Shown here piece by piece: positions 53,198-64,000 of a stretch of 64,000 nt of DNA. The stretch lies in NCBI GenBank assembly GCA_029378245.1, contig JARKIF010000054.1:186001-250000 (forward strand), read 5' to 3'. Positions within the stretch are counted from its first letter, which is position 1; each line of letters opens with the position of its first letter. A program made the translations under genes and the position numbers. This DNA comes from Roridomyces roridus (taxonomy: Eukaryota; Basidiomycota; Agaricomycetes; Agaricales; Mycenaceae). Under the pieces are notes generated by a model. The model searched no databases. It saw nothing but the letters and a program-made list of their open reading frames with translations, and was not told the DNA's origin.

Positions 53198-54442
53198 TCA
53201 GATAATTTGCAGGTAGTTTGATGGTGCGACTGTAAAGGCAAAAGGTTGGTCAAGTGGGAGATGAAGAGAAGTCGAGATACGCACTGCCAATCGCCCCGTC
53301 GGCCTTTTTCGCCTGCCACCATTTGCCCTGCTTGTCGACGATATCGAGAATCTCGCCTTTGCTGAACGATATCTCGTTTGGGTCGTCTGCGGAGGCGGTG
53401 TCTGTGGAAAAAAGGTAAGCTCATCTTCCGCAGTAGTAGAGCAAGGAGACTGACAAGCATACAGGGCCTTTGCCTTGTATAGGTAATTCTCCGGCGGTGC
53501 GTCTTGTCCACCACCGGGTGATGCAGCCCCTTGGGATCCAGCGCCGACGCCAGCCATCAGCGGTGAACTGGGCCCATTGTCGTTGCCTCCTATAGACCCT
53601 GGACCACCCTGAGGAAGATTCGACATGCTGCCTGCCCCGGTGCCCATACTGCGCGTGCCCATCCCACCTTCGCTGCCTCCGCCACCAAAGCTATTTTGGC
53701 TGCGGATGCCGGTGTTGTTGCCGCCTTGGCTCATGCCCATGCTACCGCCGCCCATCTTGGTGTCGTAGTCGTGCGAGCCGATGCCCATGCCGCCAGAAGC
53801 ATAGTTGTTCGTGTAGCCGTTGCCGGCCATGTCGTTCATCGATGCTGGCCCGCGTGTACGGCGACGGCGAGAAGGGGGGGTCAGGCCACCAGTGCCGAGG
53901 AGGTTGAAGATGTGGAACATGAGTGAGTCTTCTTCCGAGGTGAAGTAGAGCACCCAGATGATGTCGACCATTGCGAGAATGAGCCAGCCCGCGGCCATGG
54001 CGTCGAGAGAGCCGATTCCGGAGAAGATGCCGCGTTGGACACCAATGACGGCAAAGACTATGGCTACAGCGCCAAAGGTGGATATTTGGAATCGGTGCAT
54101 GGCTATTGAGTCTGTTGCGAGGGTGTACAAGACGCCGAGTATCAGGGCCGCTTGCAGGAAGATGGCGAACCACAGCTCGCCGACGGGACCATCCCCGGCT
54201 TAGGGTTCTCTTGAGCGTGTTGTACGTGTAGCAAAGGAAAGCAGGACTCACAAGATTGCTGTGAGGTCGCGACTGCTTGGGCAATGAATGCTATAAACCA
54301 AGCTACCTGAGCAAGAACGGATGAGCGTCGAAATGTGGGGAAGAGAGGGCGGACGGACTATGGCGAGGATGCTGGTGAGGAGAAAGACATAATGAGTCAA
54401 AATTGGGGTGAAATCCAAGCCCTCGTTTCCGCGCGGGGGCAT
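53198..54442 (-). CDS. SHO1: Sho1-type osmosensor (four transmembrane helices plus SH3)
   Basis: ATG 54442, TGA 53198-53200, six exons. N-terminus FTPILTHYVFLLTSILAI, then VAWFIAFIAQAVATSQQS, LWFAIFLQAALILGVLYTLA and a segment ending IGVQRGIFSGIG, plus AAGWLILAMVDIIWVLYFTS: the four membrane helices and the conserved loop of Sho1. A Gly/Asn/Ser-rich linker of about 130 residues follows. The C-terminal SH3 reads KAKALYAYTASADDPNEISF, then KGEILDIVDKQGKWWQAKKA and GIAPSNYLQII, with ALYxY, WW and SNY ligand-binding residues intact; two introns split it. Plasma-membrane sensor that recruits the Pbs2-type MAPKK in the HOG pathway. The linker is glycine-richer than in yeast. Gene complete. Confidence 0.93.
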
Positions 54443-55861
54443 CGTGGATAAAGGGTACTAGCGCAGCAGACAAAAAGTGGAAGAGGACGCTGGCGCAGCA
54501 GTTCTGAAGCAAACGGAATGTGACACACGCTTTGTTGATCCGCCAAGACTCTTTCACTGCTTTCATGGCCTTTCTCAGTCTGCTGCGGGACTACGATTTC
54601 TTTCACTCGATTCATACAGCAATATCTACGATGCGATACAAGGAGCAGTACACGAAGAGGCTCTGAGGGTAGCCAATATGATTCCGTCTCGCCTTGGCGA
54701 CGACAAGTGACGCAACGTTTATTGGGTCCTTTAGGCAAGGGAGCAATATTCGACGAGAAATCACGACCGCAAAGACGGTAGCCAAGACATGACTGCGGCG
54801 GCCTGCGCAAGAGGTCTCAAGCCTCGGGAAGAGAACAGGACTCCAAATAGACAGGAATCCTCGCCCTCAAGTATGTGTGTGGATGTCCAACGGGAGGCAG
54901 TGACTAACCCAGATAAGTAAATGCTATGGCTTTACGACCCAGGCTGCGGACAACAATCTAAATCATCGCCGAATTCGACAATATGACCAGGTCGCCGCCA
55001 AATCATGTATTCACGCTCCGCTCGTACATGGACCTGGGATGGCGAACGTTCAGCGGAGTTCGCCCATTATGAATGCGACAAGAGTACGGACTTCTACGCT
55101 ACGACCTTCAATCTCGAAGTGCTCAGCTCACACTGGAGGCAACTAATCGAGAAATACCGAGTCGGCGTTACTGCGGCCAGACCAAACTATCATTGGGGAG
55201 ACTAGGATTGCGCAAGCCAATTGCACCTCTGAGGTCCGTTTCTTTTCTTGGTCGAGCGTCCTTGTGCTGAGCCCGACAGATCATACTGAATTATAGGATC
55301 TCTTGCGCCAATTTATCCGACAAAACGATATTGATTTCGATGAGGAGCTCGGGGAGGGACTGCACTGACTCCTGTTGGTGAAACGGACAGTCAGGGACGA
55401 TACCGTGTGCTGAGGGGCAGCGAGCCACTGCTCTTGGGAGCCGAAATGGCTAGCAGTGCCGCCGCTGTCCATTGGAGCTTGCGATTTGTGATCCGGCCTG
55501 GCAGGATGATTCAGTTTTTCTTTTCGTTTCTACACGCAGCAGTTCAAAGAGTAGTATATTCAATGTATTCTACACGGTGAAATGGGTTTTAGCGCGGAGT
55601 TGAGTAACCTATTCAAGGCGGGCCAATCTTAACGGCATCATGCATCTTTTTCTCTGCCATCCAGGGTGCGTTGCTGCTGACTGCCGGTCCTTGGACTCGG
55701 GTTCCGTCCATAGGCCCATGCAATGAACTAGGTCGCTCAAGCCAATTTGAATAGCGGAATCGAGATGGAGGAATGGAAGAGGCCTTATCCGGGACATCAA
55801 ACACGGCAAAGGCTAATTACACGTAAATCCTGCCTGCCTTTGTCCTCTTCTACCAACCACC
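54443..55861. other. Long intergenic stretch, no gene recognised
   Basis: 1.4 kb between the divergent SHO1-like and SNF2-PHD genes. Only short frames with no motif or splice chain. Probably holds both promoters; no repeats noticed. Confidence 0.5.
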
Positions 55862-60291
<4,430 letters not shown>

Positions 60292-60473
60292 TTTTTTGAT
60301 CTTGCATGTTTCTTGTTTGTTCATTTCGAGTCGCATTTCTCGTCATTTTCTAGCTGCATACATATCTAGATTCTCTTGCATGTTTATCCTTATTCTCTCC
60401 TCATTTACCGACGTACATACGTGATACAAAACTTGTACAAATTATCCGTAGTATGGGAAATCGTCACGCAGTC

Positions 60474-62295
60474 TCAAGCGCCAGTTCGTGACGCATACCA
60501 GGAGGACTGTCGCATCAATATCTCTGACTTGTCTGGGAAGAATTCAACGGTCGAATGAGTTGAAGCAGTTGACAGCAACGAACCTGGAAGCTCCAACTTG
60601 TAGTCCTCAGGATCCCAGTCGCTCACCTCCGCAAGAGTGGAGGCGTTTCGGAGCGAGCCTCCATTTGCCATGGCATCCGCCCATTCGGGGTTGAGTTCTC
60701 CCACCTTCTCCCAAATCAATTGGTTCAGCTCATCTGACGAGAGGAAGGGGCAACTGAAACAGAAAGAGGGTCTTTTGAGTATATTCCAGATTGGCGAGAC
60801 CTTTGTGCCCTCCCAGTCGATGACCGCCAGAATCTTGGTGGGGTCTGAAAAGGATACCAAGACATTGTGGTGCCTGAAGTCGGGCGGGTTGAGCGCCAGA
60901 GAATGGGTCGTCCCCCCGTTCCATAGTAACGGCTTTTCCTTTAACAAGGCGACGTTTGCCTCGGTCTGACGAGCTCCTGCCGCTAAGCGGCGCTCCTCTT
61001 CGTGTGGATCTGGCAACTGTGGTCTAGATTTGAAGCGAAGCTCCAATTTTGCCACGGCGAGAAGCCACTCTTTAACCGTCGCAAAAGGCCCACACTTGTT
61101 GCGGGAAGGAGAAGCATAGGCCCTTTGGTTCTGAGAGCACATCATCGAGAGCGGGCCAACCGTGATGTCTAGGGTTGGACACGGGTCGGGTACGGGTCAC
61201 AGAGGGCTGACCCGCACCCGTACCCGTGCTTGACCCGACCCGCACGGGTACGGGTCAAAACCCGTATACCCGCGGGTATACCCGTGGATTTGGCCTGAAA
61301 GAGAGCGACGTGAGTTCAAATTGTCCGCGTACTTGTCCATCTCACCTTGCAATGGCAGACTTTCATCGAAAAAACCCCACGGAAACTTGATGCCGCCCAT
61401 GCCGACGCAGTGGCGGCGTGCACGGGTCAGTCGCGGGTTTGAGCCGGGTCAGAATCTCTGACCCGTACCCGTACCCGTGCAACCCGCGGGTCTATTTCCG
61501 CGGGTTTTACCCGTACGGGTCTAGACCCGTGTCCAACCCTAGTGATGTCTCCTTTGTCGAACATCAGGCTCCCAATAGTGTCGAAACGCAAGGACAAGAG
61601 TTGATTCCAATAATCGGCAATGGAATCGCAAATCGAGTGCTTCTGCGCGGAAGTCATGTCTGGCCAGGTTTGCATGACCTTGAGGCCATGTATCTGGGCA
61701 GTGATCAGTTCGATCCGAGTCTGAGTCAGACATACCCACAAACTCCATGAGCATCCAGGGACCACCGACTTCATTATCAAGGTCCTCGTCGTAAAAATAT
61801 ATCTCGGGAATGGGGATGGTGGTATTCGCCTTGAGATAACACATCGTCGCCACCTACACGATGTATCAAAATGTGCAGCAAGCAAGACGGAAATGATAGA
61901 GACCTCAGATGGGAGTTTCCATGGGACGCTTTGAAGCCTATTCGTCGTGAAACAGAGGAGAGGAAAGTCGACTCGGGCAATTAAGACACATTCCGGGCCA
62001 GGGGTAGAACGAGCAGCGACGTGCACTTCAAGTATCTAGCCACAAGTCAGATTGGACCGTGCAGTGGACGGTCGTATTACACTGTGCTTTCCTGTGTGAT
62101 ATCATTGTTAGTGTAGGGAGAAAACGCTGCAGAGCGCGACTTGCCGTGGCAGAGAAATTCTGCTCTTCTGCATTTCAAATCGTCGTTGGCAAAAAACGAA
62201 TTTATGCGTTCCGTGATCTTTTTGACGTTGGGGACAGGCAAAGATGGCTTTTGTGCCTCAGGGTTGGATGGAGAGTCGTCTGGAATGCTGCTCAT
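60474..62295 (-). pseudogene. APH-like phosphotransferase gene interrupted by a MITE
   Basis: ATG 62295 (MSSIPDDSPSNPEAQ). Exons join by GT-AG introns near 62078-62032, 61905-61855 and 61744-61698. Segments: RVDFPLLCFTTNRLQSVPWK; VATMCYLKANTTIPIPEIYF; NEVGGPWMLMEFIHGLKVMQ; RFDTIGSLMFDKGDIT. There the 372-bp element at 61170-61541 breaks the exon. Beyond it the same frame continues VGPLSMMCSQNQRAYASPSR, ... FRHHNVLVSF (catalytic-loop position), ILAVIDWEGTKVSPIW (metal-binding DWE) to TGA/TAG near 60474. Without the insert the frame is unbroken across the 8-bp duplication. Fungal APH-fold kinases are numerous and substrates unknown. HxD is replaced by FRHHN, so activity was uncertain even before insertion. 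Confidence 0.75.
61170..61541. mobile_element. hAT-like MITE inside the APH-like gene
   Basis: 372 bp with termini TAGGGTTGGACACGGGTC and its reverse complement, flanked by the 8-bp target duplication GTGATGTC (61162-61169, 61542-61549). Both subterminal zones are packed with ACGGGTA/TACCCGT motifs; the core (about 61290-61420) is ordinary sequence. TIR and duplication length are typical of hAT elements. The copies of the target site are identical, so the insertion is fairly recent. Confidence 0.92.
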
Positions 62296-62327
62296 GGACA
62301 CTGTGAAGGTGGCTTTGGTTGATTGCT

Positions 62328-62623
62328 ATCCAAAAGTTGGTTGCCGGCAACCAAATGTAGGTTGATGGCCATTTCGGCATCCTGCTGTAGGTTGCTGTCA
62401 ATTCTAGGTTGTTTCCCACTATCATCCTGTTTCCGAACTCGAACGACCTGGCATCCAATCTTTGGCTGCTCTTCTTTGGATGATTTTCATAGGTTGATTT
62501 TGCTCAACCAATTTTCAGCTACACCTTAGGTTGCTTCTCAGTGGCTGGTTTCAATCCACCAAAAGTTGGCTGATTCTGAAGTAGGTTGCTTTCTCTGCAT
62601 CGTCCACCAGCCAATCCTTGGAT
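62328..62623. repeat. TAGGTTG-rich element, possible MITE
   Basis: Six copies of TAGGTTG between about 62360 and 62590. Ends resemble inverted repeats: ATCCAAAAGTTGGTTG (62328) against the reverse complement of 62608-62623 (ATCCAAGGATTGGCTG), 12 of 16 matching. No target duplication seen. Lies between the divergent APH-like and coiled-coil genes. Confidence 0.45.
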
Positions 62624-62701
62624 GAACTTTTAATACTAGTAAATACATGAGTCATTCAATCGACGCGCGCCTTTCTTTCTTCTCTACCCCGCGTGCGCAC
62701 C

Positions 62702-63447
62702 ATGTCCGACGACGACACTTACCAACCGACCACCGTGAATTCCTCCCCAGCTTTCATCCGCTACACCCTCGCCGATGGGGACGAGATGTCTCAGCACAAG
62801 CAGCCCCTCCGCAACGCCCTGGAAGCTGAAAAACGCGCCGAGGCATACGGCAACAGATTTAAACGCCCTCGTCTCGACGACTCGGATACGACGCCAATCA
62901 AACGCGAGGACCGAGATCGCTCGCTCTCACCCTCTAGATCTCCATTCAGACTACGCCCGCCGCGCTGCGTAGCTGAGGGTCAGAGACACACAAGGTGCGT
63001 CAATCTGTTTTCCGGTCATTTCCTCTGAAGCATTTGCCGCGTAGCGCTCTCTACGATTATGGTGGGGCTCTGAACTCGCAAACGGGGGAGCACACCTATG
63101 TGGATCACCTGCTGGGCAGCTCGGATGAAGAGGATGCCGATGTGAAAACCGAGGGGAAGGGCAAGAAAGGTGTGTGCTGACAGTACCCTGCCGGGCCATG
63201 CAAATGACACCCGCTTCCAGACAGCCTCCTCGACGAGCTTTCCCTTGAAGTCGAGACGCTCCAAGTGCAAGTCACCCAGCTGAACAAGAGGGTCCATGAG
63301 CTCACGGCTGAGCGCGACGAGCTAGAGGTGGCGTGGTCGGAGGCCATAGCAGAATTGAAGGATTGGCGGAGTTCGGCGCGTGCTGCCTGGCGTTTGTTTG
63401 GGCTCGCGCGTCCGTACACAGAAGCCGCCGAGTTGGCCCATTCTTAG
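62702..63447 (+). CDS. Small nuclear-type coiled-coil protein, unknown function
   Basis: ATG 62702, introns about 62996-63043 and 63171-63221, TAG 63445-63447, about 215 aa. N-terminus: short acidic segment, then SQHKQPLRNALEAEKRAEAY and a basic Ser/Arg stretch (RSLSPSRSPFRLRPP). Middle: acidic SSDEEDADVKTE. C-terminus: a heptad-patterned helix LLDELSLEVETLQVQVTQLN then KRVHELTAERDELEVAWSEA, a coiled coil for dimerisation. All exons keep frame across good splice sites. Family not recognised. Confidence 0.65.
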
Positions 63448-63488
63448 TCTACTCCCTGCACGATACATATAATGATGATAAATCCAAT

Positions 63489-64000
63489 TTATTCAACGTC
63501 GTCCAAGTACAAGGCCCGAGCTAAGCTACCACTCCTGTCCACCACACTCCACTCGCGAGGACCATCAGAGACGCGCCCAACAATACACTGCAATGCCGTC
63601 GCGTCAATGGCATCACCCCGCGTCTTGATTTTGTTGTAACGAGGCAGATCCAAACGCTCGTCGATGTCGGTGACGTCGCACGGGAGGATCACCACCATGA
63701 TGATGCAGTGAGCGGGCGGAATCTTGTACTGAGGCATTGCTTCAGCGTTGTTCAGTCGGATGAGATAGATCTGCTGCAGCTGGCCATAGAAGGTTTGCGG
63801 GACCAGCTCTGCTTCGACCGTTCGGTTGCGCGCGTGAATGTCGACATACATTTCATACTAGTAGATGCTCAGCAACAGAAACGAATGAGGGCAAGTACTT
63901 ACTCGCACAAATGTCGGGTCACGAAGGTCCTGCCGGTTAGCCAGAGCCGATGACGGGCCCAACGCAGCTACCATGGTATCGCCGGCCTCGGAGTCCACGC
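63489..64000 (-). CDS. 3' end of an unknown gene (continues past window), possibly transposon-derived
   Basis: Last exon from about 63862 to the stop at 63489, preceded by a 45-bp intron and an exon running off the window edge (DTMVAALGPSSALANRQDLR). The tail YVDIHARNRTVEAELVPQTF then YGQLQQIYLIRLNN resembles the C-terminal region of large basidiomycete transposon-associated proteins that I have seen described only as hypothetical. Too little is present for a firm name. Confidence 0.5.

Overview
The window looks like nuclear DNA of a filamentous basidiomycete (Agaricomycete; I suspect the Rhizoctonia/Ceratobasidium side of the Cantharellales, but this is inference). Reasons: dense genes with many 45-56 bp GT-AG introns, CxC5/CxC6-type KDZ transposon proteins, an Sho1 osmosensor, and basidiomycete-style SNF2 and zinc-cluster genes. 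No bacterial or organellar signal was seen.

Layout. 0-5.5 kb: 3' part of a Rad5-type SNF2/RING gene with a damaged RING, a hAT-like MITE with 8-bp target duplication, a small inverted-repeat element, two members of an unknown helical family ('family A'), and an alpha/beta hydrolase. 5.7-19.0 kb: a large inverted duplication (arms about 3.9 kb, spacer about 5.5 kb). Each arm carries a sulfotransferase-like gene and an unknown secreted/membrane protein; the spacer holds an FCP1 pseudogene, a Zn2Cys6 factor, a bHLH factor and secondary rearranged duplications. 20-23.3 kb: a kinase-like gene with a frameshift, a PhzF-like gene and a tandem pair of unknown paralogs.

24.9-37.2 kb: best read as one large DNA transposon of the KDZ-associated type. 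It has imperfect terminal inverted repeats, clusters of short GGAGGCCACTGG-like subterminal motifs at both ends, a CxC5/CxC6 zinc-cluster protein gene, a degenerate exon/intron-like repeat array, and a SAP-domain gene. An intact Ty1/copia retrotransposon (275-bp LTRs, 5-bp target duplication) sits inside that SAP gene and splits it in frame.

37.3-49.1 kb: a lineage-specific cluster. Six modules of a small two-transmembrane-type family ('family B'), two of them apparently fused into one gene, are interleaved with family A copies carrying complementary frameshifts. 49.4-64 kb: a Pro/Ser-rich protein, a decayed tandem duplication, SHO1, a SNF2-PHD chromatin remodeller, an APH-like kinase gene interrupted by a second hAT-like MITE, a coiled-coil protein, and the edge of one more gene.

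All exon coordinates were read by eye from splice consensus and frame continuity; start codons are ATG choices by me. No similarity search was run, so family names rest on motif recognition.
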